From assembly GCA_029582265.1 (NCBI GenBank), contig CM055822.1:37898679-37962678 (forward strand): 64,000 nucleotides of DNA, read 5' to 3'. The stretch's first letter is position 1, and every line of letters starts with the position of its first letter. The notes beneath the pieces were generated by a model. The model worked only from the letters and a program-made list of their open reading frames with translations, was not told where the DNA came from and did not search any database. The translations under genes and the position numbers were made by a program. Source of the DNA: Zoroaster sp. YZ-2022. Taxonomy: Eukaryota > Echinodermata > Asteroidea > Forcipulatida > Zoroasteridae. This document shows, in pieces, positions 1-12,258 of this stretch.

Positions 1-144
1 CGCCCCGTGTACAAAGTGTACACGTTCTCGCCAAAAATCTTCATCCAAACACTTCTTCCCGTGTACAAAATTCTTGCCAAGCTAACGTTATACATGTACA
101 TCCCAAAGATTACACTGAAATGTTCACATAAAAATTTACAGACG

Positions 145-720
145 TATGAATGACGTCATTGGTTTTAGAAACTGAGTCACATTTCGAGCTTTCATACATG
201 TACATGTATATGGTGTATATTTTGTATTTTATGTGAACATGATGCGAAGTGATGTTGAGTTTAGGTCGAGTTGTCACAAGGCTCGCGTTATGGGTTGTGG
301 TGTAGCTCACTGGTCCGTGTCGAGTTGTCACAAGGCGCGACATGTTTTCATCCCCAGCGTCACATTAAACTGTGAATAAAATGATATTTACATGTGTATA
401 CACTGACATAATATTGACGTCATTTGTTTTAGAAACTAAGTCACATTACGGACTTTCATATACATGTACGTTGGATATGAAAATGCCAGGTCGAATTTTG
501 CATGCAATGTACATGTAGGTCGAGTTGTCACAAGGTTCGGGCACAGTCGTGGATCCTAGTTGTTCGTGTTGAGTCGTCACAAGGGTCGAGACGTCCTACC
601 CTCCGCAGCGTCACACTAAAATGTGAATAACATGATATTTACTGATCTTGTTATGGTGACGTACTCTGTTTTAGGCACTAATTAACATTACGGGCTTTCA
701 TATGGTGCATGTTTTGTATT
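145..720. repeat. Diverged tandem cassette, about 250 bp, three copies
   Basis: Three degenerate copies of a block recur at about 250-bp spacing. TGACGTCATT-like cores lie at 151, 415 and 657, each followed by a run resembling GTTTTAGAAACTRAGTCACA, and GTCGAGTTGTCACAAG lies at about 265, 319, 519 and (diverged) 568. No coding potential is visible. The GTCGAGTTGTCACAAG unit reappears inverted at 27012-27118. Confidence 0.7.
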
Positions 721-1070
721 AATGTAACGATGCTCAGTATGACGTCATCCACGTGTTAACTTATGCGGTTTTGGCAGAAACAATAAGAAAAATTATCGAA
801 CGAAAACAATAAAGTTTTGGCGACCAGGCCGAAACCCTATCAATACACATGTGTTAGCCATCAAACCATCAATGGTGTCTTTTTTGACACCATGCTTGCT
901 AATTGGACACCCTGAATAAATATTATATGCAATACACAGGCAACAGTATTGTACAATGTTTTAAGTAATTTCATTTTGACGTGGATACCCTGTTTTTAAA
1001 AAACAAAATTACTAAATTGGGATGCCATACGTACATGTACAGTATGTATAAATTCCAAATTTAGGCCAAC
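721..1070. other. Non-coding, one short perfect hairpin
   Basis: No gene is recognised. ATGGTGTC at 872-879 and GACACCAT at 886-893 form an 8-bp stem around a six-T loop. It may be the junction of an eroded TIR element, but nothing larger is visible. Confidence 0.4.
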
Positions 1071-1250
1071 ATGCGCTCGCGGTGTATTATTTTCAGACAC
1101 TGAGTTCATCTAAAAATATGACACCGATTCCATGCCCTGTCAAAAGTCTGCTGAGATTGTGACGATATTGTCCCTTTAAATTAGGCCTGGAATTTCAAAG
1201 AAGCCACTGATGGCCCGAATTGCCCTGGTCTTGGCCATGGTGCCCCTTCA
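1071..1250. mobile_element. MITE remnant (GTGACGATATTGTCCC-ended family)
   Basis: The stretch is closely matched by 7795-7884 plus 8224-8300 and by 28650-28738, and it shares an end sequence with the complete-looking copy at 54442-54657. The end GATTGTGACGATATTGTCCC matches the TIR of that copy. The opposite TIR is absent here, so this is a half element. Confidence 0.6.
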
Positions 1251-2448
1251 AAATGTTCCCAGAGATTCTGATATTTCTACTGGAAGTGCCATTTACTGAG
1301 GAATGCACAAATGACATTCCAGGCCTGCCAATTAATGTAAATTAGGAACTTTAAATAATAATCATTGACTATCAAAGCAGTGGCAAACATGTATTGTTCT
1401 GGACAGCCAAAACGACCTTCAAAACAATTTATTTTAGCATGCACCTGACACTTTGAAGTCTTTGATATTACTGAATAGTCTATTGAACAACAATGACAAT
1501 GCATTGCAAACTTACAGTGTACAGGTGTCATTGTACAAACACTGTACAGTCTAGCCTTGAACAGGGCTGTTTACTTGCCATCTTGTGGGTTGAACAGTTC
1601 CCATACCGATTTCTTGGCTCAGAAATTCAGCTATACTGTATTATTTTGCGATGAGCAATATCAGCAGACCTGTGGGTACAGCCCAGTTGCGAGTTGCAAC
1701 CTTGTCAACATTTGTAGTAAAGAACAGCCTTATAAGCTAAATGTTTTCCCCACCCAAAAAATGATTATTCTGTACTACACTGTACATGAACTTGTATTTG
1801 AACATTCTTGTTATTTTGTGGGTAGTATAATGTTGTCCAAATCACAGACCCAGTAGCAATTACAAAGTTCAATAAATTTTATTTTACAACCTTTCATTGA
1901 CATACAATGTATTGCTACACAAAGTTATGCAGTTGTGGGTACTAACCAATACCATTAACCAATGAGGATACACCTTCCATTGGCCAAGTTTGAATCTTAG
2001 CTGGAAATGGAAAGAATGATCAAGGCATGTTGCCAAGCCGTAACTGGCGACAGCTGGTCACTGGGTACTGCAGGATCTTGTAAACCATGTACATGTATAA
2101 GTGTAGTCTGTGCTCTGCTTGGAAATAATTTTGTTATCAGCAGCAGTGCGCCTTGACCAAGGATAACAGTATACTGTACACTGTGTACACATACATGTAC
2201 TGTTCTGTACTAGTCTATTTATTCCACCATAGCCCAAAATTATTTAATTTTAAATACATTCTACATGTAGATTTATAATAACGTTTGTATTGTCTCCCCT
2301 GGGCACCAGTGTTTCACTGAAAGGTCTCCACAGGTTAAACAAAACATGTAAATGCCTATACATGTATGTACATGTACATGTACACTTGCATACATACAGT
2401 GTAGCTGAATTAACTGTTTGGTTTGCATAAATTTACATGTATGTACAA
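1251..2448. other. Non-coding, no gene recognised
   Basis: Short open frames exist on both strands but show no domain, splice-site pattern or repeat homology. Several TACATGTA units are present, including a short array around 2362-2384. Confidence 0.5.
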
Positions 2449-2607
2449 CGGCGTAGCGAAGGCATTTTCTTTGGGGGGGGTGTGAAGGCCATTTTGCCGA
2501 CTGACATTACCGAATAAAAGTAAAATCGCCACAAAGACAAATTACACACCTGTTTTGATTTTGTTTGAAATAGAGAAAGAATGAAAACTGACTGGGAATA
2601 AATAAAT

Positions 2608-2941
2608 GACTTTTTAATTTGAGCGAAGAAAATTTGACTGAACCGGGTCTTGAACCCGAGACCTCTGAATTACCGTACCAGCGCTCTACCACCTGAGCTA
2701 TCCAGCCCTATGATGGCGTCCTCCCAAATAGTCAACTATCTTTGCTCGGGTTGGGCTAAAAAGCAGTTAATGGGTTATGGCTTCTGACTGGCATCCCAAC
2801 CCAAGCAAAGATAGTTGACTGTTTGGGAGGACGCTATCATAGGGCTGGATAGCGCAGGTGGTAGAGCGCTGGTACGGTAATCCAGAGGTCTCGGGTTCAA
2901 GTCCGGGTTCAGTCAAATTTTCTTTGCTCAAATTAAAAGTC
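2608..2941. repeat. Long palindrome (foldback) with tRNA-like arms
   Basis: Arms 2608-2755 and 2795-2941 are near-perfect inverted copies around a 39-base loop. Each arm contains a tRNA-like sequence with an A-box-like TAGCTCAGGTGG (TAGCGCAGGTGG on the + arm) and a B-box-like GGTTCAAGACC or GGTTCAAGTCC. The acceptor stem does not pair, and the anticodon arm has a T-T mismatch with C before the would-be GGT anticodon, so these are not functional tRNA genes. The right arm reads on +, the left on -. Confidence 0.8.
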
Positions 2942-3121
2942 TGTTTTAATTTTATTAACTAATACATGTAGCTCACTGACCGCACATTATCAACTTTTAT
3001 CTTGTTTCCAATAACCTCAGGACATGGTACATGCATGGTCAGCAGAGGTCCTAATAACAACACACTTAAAATAATAATATTAATGTAAAATATGAGGAAT
3101 TAAACTTACCAATTGTGGAAC

Positions 3122-6100
3122 TTAGTGAGTAATAACCCGTCGTTTCTTCAGTAAACTCCATTTCTTGGCAACTTTGTGGATGTCTATTTCACCTGTGAGG
3201 TCTTTCTCGCAGGCTAATAGCATGAGTCCCTCCAATCTAGAATCCGTCATTGTTGTCCGCAAACTATTCTTGACAAACTTGAGTCTACTGAAGGTGCGCT
3301 CATTGGACGCCACTGTTACGGGTGCGGTAATCATAAGACGAATGGCTCGATTTGCTAATGGCAGGGCATCTTTATTGGCTTCATTTACCTCTCTAATCTT
3401 GCTGAAGTCAGTTATATCTTGAGGGCACAGTTCTGCCAGAACCTGAAGCTCTGCCTCAAGGGCTGAAGGGTCGGGGGTTTCGGTGGGAGGAAATAGAGTG
3501 GTAATTGCAGACGCCTGTGATGCATCGAAGAGGGGCTTGAGACATGAGAACAGGGGCTTAACAGAATCTTGAAACTAGACTAAATGTTCCCTCATTCTGG
3601 AGATGTGGACATCTAGCACTTCCTTAAACTGTTGCCCATAGAATTGCTGTAGAGTGAGGTGAACACCTGCATGTTCATCAAGTCGGCTTGGTGCTTTTCT
3701 TCGACGATGATGACGGTTAATATCTCCCTCTGGGTCCACTCCGAGCTGTTTGGCAAACTTGCAGGCTGCCTCAATCTGGTCTTCCATCAGTTTGTCATCT
3801 GATCTTATTTTATCAAAGATGCTCAGTGTTGCCTCAACAAGGTCAGCTGCATCAAGAATGTTGAGGTCAACCCGCTGGAGATGTTCCACAAGATGCTTAG
3901 ATTTGTACATAGTGTTCTTCATGAACATCACGGCAGCTATGAAGTCCAAGTTAAGCATTCTTTTGTTCAGACCGAGTGCCTTGGTTTGGGTTTGTTTGTC
4001 TGCCTTGGGACTTCAGGCGATATCACCAAGGACAGCAACAATGATCTCAAATGATGTCCAGACTGCTTGGATGCTTTCCGCCCGTGCCGTCCATCTTGTT
4101 TTTGACAGACTACGGAGCATGAGACAGTTTTCGATTGTGGTTATCTCATCTTGCAGTGGCTGGAATCACTTTGTGCTTGAAGTGAAGAAGACGTACAATT
4201 CCTGAAGGATGTCAAACATATCACGAGTCAATGTGCTTGCATTACAGCTGTGTTCAACTACGGTATTGCAGCGGTGGGCTTGGCAGGGTATGTACGGAAT
4301 CTGTCGGCCAACAATGTCAGATAACATTTTCTGGGCACCATTGAACTTTCCGGACATAGCGGCAGCAAAATCGTACGACTGGAAACACAGTTTAGCTGTG
4401 TCCAATCCTGCTTTTTCCATGGTAGTAACAATTTCGTTAGCTTGGCCTTTACCAGTTTTGTCCAGAGATTTCTTCAATGCAAGAAGTCTTTCGACTGGTT
4501 GAGCAGACTCATTCACATACCTAACAACAACCGATATCCTGTCCGTATGTGACTCATCTGGTGTTGTATCTGCCATTACAGAAAAAGTCCTGCTTCAGGA
4601 CCTCTCCAACCACTCTCTCGCGTATTTCTGTTTCCAGTAATGAAATAAATTCATTCTGGGACTGTGGGCTCAAATACGTCACATGATACGAGTTCATTCG
4701 TTTGTCACTTAGCCAACGTTTGAGGATGGGTACATGTCTGCTGAGAAGGTGAACTATCTGGTAAAAGTTGCCATCTTTTTCATCAGACCCTCTGAAAGGG
4801 AGTGCTTGTCGAGCCAATGTTTTAGTAACATCTAACAAAATAGATGCAACGTCACGATTGTATGCAAGATCATCAGCCTCCTGGAGCTCGCCATCCTCTT
4901 AGCTTTGTCCAGCTGCACGTCGATGTGTCTTGTCTTCTGGATAAAACTGCAATAGCTGGAGAGGGAAGCTTTATGACTTTCTGATGTGAAGTGTTTAGCC
5001 AGTTTAGCATGCTTGTCTTTGCCGGCACCTTTCATTTTATGCCATTTGTTTACACCTGTCTTCACCCACGCTGATTCTGCCTTTTCTTTTGATAGAGCAT
5101 CAGTAAATAAACAGCATACGAAACAAAATGCCGCATCCTCTTTCACGCTATACTCTAAATGAGGATATTCATTGTACCACTTTGCTGAAAAACGACATTG
5201 TTTGCCCTGTGGCGTGGGGGGGTTAACTGGAAAACTGTGCAGTTTTGGTTGACAGGGACCAAGGTGGATCAAATATTCTCTCTGATTATCCTCGGTTACA
5301 TCACCGCGCAATGCCGGATCATGTTCGACGGAAACGTTGGCACTATCCTCTGAGTCATGAACTTGAAGTTTAGCTGCCTTGATTGACTGCAGCACTTTAC
5401 CGCTGGTTTCGAGGAAAAGTGAACTTTTTTCTTGCACTTCTGCTATGGTTTCTCTGGCTTCAGTCATCCAGGACTCTATGTACAATTCAGCTGTTTTCAT
5501 GTCATTCATGAGTCGTTTGCAGTCATCCGTCAGTTGCACAATCCGCGACAGAACTGCAACGGATTCAGTTCATTCAACTGTGTCTGATTTACTTACACAA
5601 TTAGAAGGCATACTCTCTTCGCGCCAAACATCTTCTTTGCTGTCTGATGGGGAGGCATCGTAGTGTCACTTGCCAAGTCTCTACGTGGATTGTTTTCCTC
5701 AGTATGGACGGCCGTTGATGTAGATGAATATGTAGCTTCAGCAGATTCATGGCCGCTTGTTGGTTCAGCTGCCTCATCTGAAACAAAAAAACACAAACAA
5801 AACCCAAAACTGTAAAAGAGATCACGCTGCGAAGATAGAATACACTAAATTAGCAAAAGGAATGATTTAAAGAGTATTTGACCTACAGAAAATAGAGTAC
5901 AAATACTTTATACAAATAAAATTGAATCCATTTTGAGTGATAAGCTGGTCACACAAATTCAAAATCCGACTTTGATAGCCCCCCACCCCCACGGTATTCT
6001 CCAAAGAATATTATAAATATTCAATTTACCTATATTTTCCACAACTGAGCGTCTGGGGCTGTGAAGTGTCCACTGTGGCAACTGATTCTGGTGCTCTTCT

Positions 6101-6220
6101 CTTGATGGCAAATGGATTTGCGGGTGCGCCTTCATGCTGGATTCTACCCGCTTCCCATCGTGACATGCCTGCTCGTGGACGCTTGCGGTAATCGTCGTCA
6201 AACACGGCATTGCATTCCAT
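3122..6220 (-). pseudogene. hAT transposase (TTF-finger / hAT-dimerisation type), broken
   Basis: This is a transposase for cut-and-paste transposition. Reading 5' to 3' on the minus strand: a first exon-like frame from the ATG at 6220 (motif DDDYRKRPRAG) ends near a GTAAAT donor at about 6030. A pyrimidine-rich acceptor ends near 5781. A TTF-type zinc-finger block lies in 4832-5539 (residues about 95-190: CRFSAKWYNEYPHLEYS, AFCFVCCLF, HFTSESHK). Core fragments follow at 4554-4838, 4166-4576 and 3575-3958. The hAT dimerisation tail is at 3122-3334 (NERTFSRLKFVKNSLR, then DSRLEGLMLLACE). Several frame changes and stops separate the blocks, and the exon phases around the intron do not join cleanly, so the copy is inactive. 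The overall order resembles ZMYM/DUF4371-type hAT proteins. Confidence 0.8.
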
Positions 6221-6697
6221 GCATTGGAGTTTATTCTCTTCCTCTTTTAGAGCTCATCCTTTGATCAATAGTAACTCAAAACTTACAACCAAAAACTGTT
6301 TTGTATTGACGTCTGGTCTCGTGGAAAAATATAGTGAAACTGCAGACTGCAAAGCAAAATTACCGTCCCTTCCCGCAAAAAAATCTCAATTCCATACAGG
6401 GGTTATATCCGAAACGGAAATTGGAGCTGTTTCCGCAAATAAACGAGATGTATTACAAAATAAAAACAACTGATAAGAAACGGCTCGGCAAATCTTTACA
6501 GTGCTTTGAATTGAAGCCGACTTATTTCCGTTCGGCAAATCCTTAATTCTGAACACAAAGCTCCACGGGCCGGTTTGCCGAATGGCATTTTATTCTGAAA
6601 TTTTACTACATTTGGTGCTTCATTTGCCGACTGAAGCTCGAAATGCCGACTGAAAAAATTATTGGGGGGGTGCCACACCCCCCCGGTCGCTACGCCA

Positions 6698-7789
6698 TTA
6701 CCTGTCTACAAGTACAATTGTCCCTGAGACATTTAAGACAAAGACTGCAGTTTGTCCACGTCCGGTCACTCCCGGGAGCATTATTTCCCGGGAATATGCA
6801 CAGTCGTTTCACACTCACGATCAAATCCCGGGAAATGCACTAACTGAATCGGCCTATGATGCGGAAGTCCAATCTCTCGCTTCTCTTATCGGAAAAATTA
6901 AAATTGTGAGTTAACAGAATGTTAGCGGAGACACGTAATGCCACCCGCTTGGCATGGTACGCGTGAGAAAAAGGGAGGCTGGTACCTAACCATGCGGACA
7001 TTATAAATACACGTAAATAAGACGGATGCTTTTAAAACATACATATATGTAGCCTTGTCTGCAACAATTCTTTTATTCAAAACAATTTATTTGGTCACAT
7101 TCTATAAAACTAAATATATCGTGTTATTTACAGATTTAGATAATTATATTTTAAGAAGGAAAGTTTCAAAGTACTGAAATACAACATTAGATAATACTGC
7201 ACGAATAACTTGGTGCGCTATTTGTGACCTCGCTGACCTTTCAAGACATGTTGATTTGGCCGGGATTGTCTTGGTTCAAAACTGTCTTTGTATGTTTTTG
7301 ATACATGATCCGGCGGCGCTGCACGAACACTACAATCACGAACCGCTACCACACACACAAACCACTATCAAACATACATGTACATGTACATGTACATGTA
7401 GTCTTGGGAACTTTGTATAATCTCCCCCTGAAAACATGCGTCAATTAGAAATGCTAGCATGTATTCATGCACTAGGGCCGGGAAGATTGACATCATTCAG
7501 CTTTATATGTAATTCATGGAGTTCTATGGTTTGATTACACAGTAACATACATGGAAATGTGAACGGTGATCACTATACACTGTACATATACATACAATGT
7601 GCACATACAGTACATGTATTTTCTACGAAATAGTCCAGATGCATTACATACATGTACATGTACATGTATAGTGCATAGACTGGGGCTTCTTCAGTTTTTC
7701 CCTGCATCTCTGGAACTCATTGTCTTACATGTACCTGATGAGAAGTTGAGGCGGAACCTAATCTACATCTGCTACTGTACATGAAGGCC
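6698..7789. other. Non-coding spacer with a (TACATG)n array
   Basis: No gene is recognised. CCCGGGA-containing phrases repeat around 6770-6835. A perfect array of four TACATG units plus TA lies at 7375-7400. Confidence 0.5.
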
Positions 7790-8300
7790 AACATGTGCTC
7801 GCGGTGTATTATTTTGAGACACTGAATTCATGAATCTAAAAATATGACACCGATTCCATGCCCTGTCCAAAGTCTGCTCAGATTAATAATAATGTATAGC
7901 GCACGTATCCACCAACTGAGTGGTGCTCAAGGCGCATTATATTATTACCCCTGCTCATAAGGCTCATAAATCATTCCTGAAACCATCTCAGCTCCCTGGG
8001 GAGTATACAGCTCAATTGCTGCCATTACAGCGCATATAGGGCTAATCAACCAACTCTGCCCTCACAGGTACCCATTTAACCCCTGGGTGGAGAGAAGCAA
8101 TTATGGTTAAGTGTCTTGCTCAAGGACACAAGTGTCACGGCCGGGATTCGAACCCACATTCTGCTGCTAACACCAGAACTTGAGTCCGGTAAGCTGGTAA
8201 GCTAGACCGCTCGGCCACGACACAGATTGTGATGCTATTCTCCTTTTACAATAGGCTTGGAATGTCAGAAGAGGCCACTGATGGCCTGAATTGTCTTGCC
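7790..8300. mobile_element. MITE remnant interrupted by a SINE
   Basis: Positions 7790-7884 and 8224-8300 are together colinear with 1065-1250, so this is one older repeat split by the SINE at 7885-8223. The duplicated AGATT at the break marks the insertion. Confidence 0.8.
7885..8223 (-). mobile_element. tRNA-derived SINE, full length, minus strand
   Basis: The reverse strand starts with a class-II tRNA-like head: TGGCCGAGCGG (A-box region) and GGTTCGAATCC (B box). A body shared with the other copies in this window follows, then an (ATT)n tail that appears here as AATAATAATG. The element is flanked by a 5-bp target-site duplication AGATT (7880-7884 and 8224-8228). The 5'-head, body and short-tail plan is that of a SINE mobilised by a LINE. 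Confidence 0.9.
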
Positions 8301-9347
8301 TTATGAGGAGTTGAGGCAGAACCTAAATGTACATTTACATTTAATCTCAGTCATTACATCTCAAGAAACACCTTTTTACACCTTGCATTCAATCAAATAC
8401 GAGTATACTGTAACATGTAAAATAGTATGTAAAGTCATGAAAGTGACTCTTTCCTTGAGATGCTTTCTGGAAATGAGTTTTACTCTTCTCATGTAATTTT
8501 TTGGTGTTCTTTTGGCACTTCTGGGTGGGGTCTGCTTTTGTCTTGGGTTAACTAGGACCCCTGGTTGTTTTGTTGAAGGCCTCTTTATATTTTTAATGCT
8601 TTCCTTTGTATTTTTAGTCTTTGTATTTTTATTTCACTCTTAAAATTGTGTTGCACACACACATTCATCCATTATTTTGTCAAAAGTCCCCTACTGCCCC
8701 CTTGTACATGTACAGTACATGTTTGTCTCTGGTCAGTAATTATTACTTTTTTGCCTGTCACTAAGGTAAAGGTTCCTTTTGGTCCTTTTGTAATGTGTCT
8801 GGTATTTTTTTTTCATTTTAACCTTTTGAATTTTCCCGCATTTGAGTATGGTAATTTTTGAAAGTGTGAGGAATGTTTTACATTTTAGCTTGTTTGTTTT
8901 AAAAGCACCTACATACACTTACATTGTACAGCTAGGTCGAAGCATGTACAGTATACATGCATTGGGCACTGCTTTTTTATTTCTTTTTTTTTTACTCAAA
9001 AGCACTGGACAGAGCTCTTTTGATCGTTTTTTTTCTCCAGATTCTGTGCACCTAACAAATGCTCTGCATTATTATTATTATAATCCAAAATTTAGAGCCA
9101 GCAAGATCCCTGTATACATTGTGTATAATTTTTGTGAATTTCTTTTGTATTACATGTAGGTGATAGCTAAATGGTTCTGGTTTCATGCACTGAAAGGTCA
9201 TGACAGGTCCACCTGCCAAGCAGTGACCCTTTGGCAGTGTATAGATACATACATGTACAGTACATGTAATTGTACATGTGTGTGTACACTCCATACTGTA
9301 TACAATATTCTTAACAAATATGGTATGGCACTAGGGTACACGTACGG
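8301..9347. other. Non-coding, T-rich
   Basis: T-rich sequence with scattered TACATGTA and TACAGTACATG strings and an (ATT)n run near 9069. No gene is recognised. Confidence 0.5.
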
Positions 9348-10786
9348 CCCGCTCTATTGTAATGAGGTATGTCCCCCAAATATGAAAAATGAAGATATGC
9401 ATACCATCTAACGAACATTTAACCCTAACCCCTTGGGTATTTTTACTAGAAAGTATCCTGAATCCACCAAAATCCACCAATTTTGTCACACACAAAATGC
9501 TGGTGTCCTGAATCCATCAGAATCCGCCAGTGTAGATATTGGACATAGGCCTATCCTGAATCCGCCAAAATCCACCACTAAATTTTTGGTGGATTTTGGC
9601 GGATTCAGGATACCATGCTCACATGAAAATTTGTATAGTATGTTGCTGCATAGAATCCATCAAAATCTAACATATACAATGTACAGTACATGTACATGTA
9701 CATGTAACTATAATCCATCAACCAACATGACCAAGCAGTTAAAAACTATTGAAATCCTGAATCCATCAAAATCCGCCACATGCTCAATGTGGAGGTATCC
9801 TGAATCCGCCAAAATCTTCCAATACAGGGGGATGGATTTTGATGGATTCAGGGTGGTTAGGGTTAATGGGCTTTCCAATGAAGCCAAACATAAATGTGTC
9901 CCTTTTTCCGTTCCGAAGTTATTAAACAAAGAAGTTGAGATACTGCTGCGATTGTTACAGAAACGTTAAGAGAAAAACGTGTTTTTAAAAAAGTACGCGC
10001 TGCGAACAAAAAAAAATGTTTGAACTTCGCGCGCTGTGTGTACTACGTGTGGGGGCGCGCTGTACATAGTATCTGAACTTGAACGAAATAACTTACCGTG
10101 GCAACGGTAATCTTCCGGAAAGGCTAGAATCACAAAATTTATCAGGCGTATGGACCATGTCTTTAAGAATACTCTGTGAAAGTTTAACGTCAATGCTCAA
10201 ATTACTTTAGAAGTTCTGGGTCTCTGAATGTTTGATAAACAAACACTGTCAAACAACGATCATGCGCCTACTCGTGTACGTGAATAACGTGAACTATACT
10301 ACTAGTACTATACAATGCATGACCTCGTCGCTCCTGGTGCCCAGTGATGCGCCGTGCACATGTATCATGTATGTACGACTGTATGTCTGCTGCATTATTC
10401 AATATTCAGACAGTGATGTCATTGATAAAATTACAGAGGTCACATCATGACCTTTCTAACAGTACCAAACATGCATGCTAAATGATAATGGCGCGGCTCG
10501 AAACGGCGCTTACAAAAGGAGTTCAAACTCGTCTTTTTGGAGCTAACGGGGACGATTTGCAACAAAAATGGACACAGACATGCTTGAGAAAAGGTCTTTA
10601 TTTTCTACTTTATTGATATTTTTCTCAAAAAGTAAAATAACACACACAAACTTTGATATTTAAGGTACCTAAATACACTAAAACCTCAAAATCGATTTCA
10701 ATGCGATTTTTTACGTTATGTGAACTTCAGAGCTTGTTTACGCGAAATGGTCCCTTGGGGGACATTCCTCATTACGATAGAGCGGG
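9348..10786. mobile_element. Non-autonomous TIR DNA transposon, 1.44 kb
   Basis: 30-bp terminal inverted repeats at 9348-9377 and 10757-10786 match at 28 of 30 positions, starting CCCGCTCTATTGTAATGAGG on the left. No transposase domain is seen inside. The left part carries a dense cluster of short repeats in both orientations (9456-9855). The target-site duplication could not be read unambiguously, so the superfamily is not assigned. Confidence 0.75.
9456..9855. repeat. Cluster of CCTGAATCC-CAAAATCC repeats with a 26-bp perfect hairpin
   Basis: A 24- to 26-base unit, roughly CCTGAATCCRCC followed by AAAATCCRCCA, occurs at about 9456, 9507, 9552, 9752 and 9798, and inverted at 9587 and 9830. 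Half units lie at about 9650 and 9710. Copies at 9552-9577 and 9587-9612 are exact reverse complements separated by 9 bases. The cluster lies subterminally in the TIR element and may be transposase-binding sites, but that is inference. Confidence 0.8.
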
Positions 10787-10843
10787 TCACATATGTACTT
10801 CATGTTGTATACAGGTACATGTACATGTACACATGTAGTGATG

Positions 10844-10935
10844 CAGGGGTCAAAATTAACTTGAATTGTATGGTAGCGAGCAGGACCAGCCGCAACTGAA
10901 TTGTTCTAGTCTTCCTTAGTTTTGAGTTAGCTCTT
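10844..10935. mobile_element. MITE fragment (CAGGGGTCAAAATTAACTTG family)
   Basis: The first about 30 bases match the left end of the element at 50192-50309. The opposite end is missing, so this is a fragment. Confidence 0.5.
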
Positions 10936-11215
10936 TAGAAAGTCATTAATTACAATGCACACAGCGTGACTAATAAAACAAAACAATTATTGTTCATGTG
11001 TAACATTACACGTGCCTCAAAAGAGTGCTTTAAAATTAATTCCAAAAATAACACACAATCAAGAGCATGCACATACATGTACATGTAAGTTTTTCTTACT
11101 ATGCCACAGAAATGTAAATTTTTATTTGAATTGTAATGTGTTGCTTATTTTTGTACACTAGCCCTGGGACTCTCAAAGCTATTGTAGTAGATAAGTGTTG
11201 TACTACAATGTACAT

Positions 11216-11370
11216 CAGGGGTGGGCAACCTACGGCCCGCGGGCCACATGCGGCCCGCCAGTGATTTTTTTGCGGCCCGCGAGATGTCTCAAGAAAAAGA
11301 AAAAAAATCAATCTATTTTACATCATCACAAAAAACGAGCCCATTCATTCAAAAAGGTTGCCCACCCCTG
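11216..11370. mobile_element. hAT MITE, 155 bp, with 8-bp TSD
   Basis: The ends CAGGGGTGGGCAACC (11216-11230) and GGTTGCCCACCCCTG (11356-11370) are perfect inverted repeats. They are flanked by an exact 8-bp duplication ATGTACAT (11208-11215, 11371-11378). A CAGGG start and 8-bp TSD are typical of hAT. The interior is GC-rich (CGGCCCGC repeats) at the left and then A-rich. Confidence 0.92.
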
Positions 11371-11378
11371 ATGTACAT

Positions 11379-11909
11379 GTACCTGTAGTCCTTCTGTTAA
11401 TCCACTATCCCTAGGTAGTACATGTATAGGGCTAGTGGTAAATGCAACCCTTGTGTTGACACATGTAATAATAATGTAACACTGGAAAGAGGGGTGCTAC
11501 ACGATGAAGAAAACACACTTATAAGATAAGCTTCTTGGGCCGAACGAATATTTTATTTATTTCTCAGTGGCTATGACAAGAAGTACAAAATTTATTCTTA
11601 TACTCACTATACTGACTGTAGGGTCACAAAGTTATTGGACTAGCAGTACAGCAGAGAGAGAGAGAAGTGTGTTGGAGTAAGAGCAAGAGACAAAGTGAAG
11701 TTTTCTAATCTAACAGAACTTAATAAAATGGGATCTGGTCACTTACAACTGTGGGGTAGTTTGTTTATATTATAATTTAGGGGAGGTCGAAAAGGTCATA
11801 AAATTGGTCTAGGGGATGTCAGTCTTGGAGACAGGGAAATTTATGATCCCACTGACCCCACATGTGGTCAGTGGCCTTAAGTGTAAAATCTACCAGATGT
11901 CAGCTTACA
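11379..11909. other. Non-coding, no gene recognised
   Basis: A short (GA)n-like tract lies near 11652-11665. Otherwise there is only unique AT-rich sequence and scattered TACATGTA. Confidence 0.5.
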
Positions 11910-12258
11910 ATAATAATGTGGACTTATATAGCGCACTTATCCACTAAACTGGTGCTCAAGGTGCATTATATTATTACCCCTGCACATCAGGCTCATAAAT
12001 CATTCCTGAAACCATCCCAGCTCCCTGGGGAGTATACAGCTCAATTGCTGCCATTACAGCACATATGGGGCTAATCAAACACAACAACCAACTCTGCCCT
12101 CACAGGTACCCATTTACCCCTGGGTGGAGAGAAGCAATTACGAAGTGTCTTGCTCAAGGACACAAACACCATGGTCGAGGTTGGGATTCGAACCCACATT
12201 CTGACGACGCGGCCATCAGAACACAAATCCGATGCACTAAACCGCTCGACCATGGCAC
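11910..12258 (-). mobile_element. tRNA-derived SINE, minus strand
   Basis: Same family as 7885-8223: AATAATAATG tail on the left, the shared CCCTGGGGAGTATACAGCTC body phrase, and the tRNA-like head on the right. The head variant here reads CATGGTCGAGCGG on the reverse strand and shares an arm with 20299-20360 and 33237, marking a subfamily distinct from 7885. Confidence 0.88.

Larger units (their letters stand above)
2449..6697 (-). mobile_element. hAT DNA transposon, decayed
   Basis: The ends match in inverted orientation: CGGCGTAGCGA at 2449-2459 and TCGCTACGCCA at 6687-6697. Both sides then show a G-rich run and the phrase TTGCCGACTGA. The interior encodes a hAT transposase on the minus strand. 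No clean 8-bp target-site duplication could be read, so the exact termini are uncertain by a few bases. A foldback element (2608-2941) sits in its 3' part. Another copy of the same end appears at 25677-25735. Confidence 0.7.

Noticed and set aside
2637..2708. tRNA gene call on the minus strand
   Set aside because: B box is good but the acceptor stem does not pair and the anticodon arm is faulty; treated as tRNA-like foldback.
9456..9855. CRISPR-like array
   Set aside because: Units are diverged, in both orientations and irregularly spaced, in a eukaryotic transposon.
9433..9969. 178-residue plus-strand frame
   Set aside because: Built from the CCTGAATCC-CAAAATCC repeat cluster; repeated SESA-like phrases are repeat-derived.
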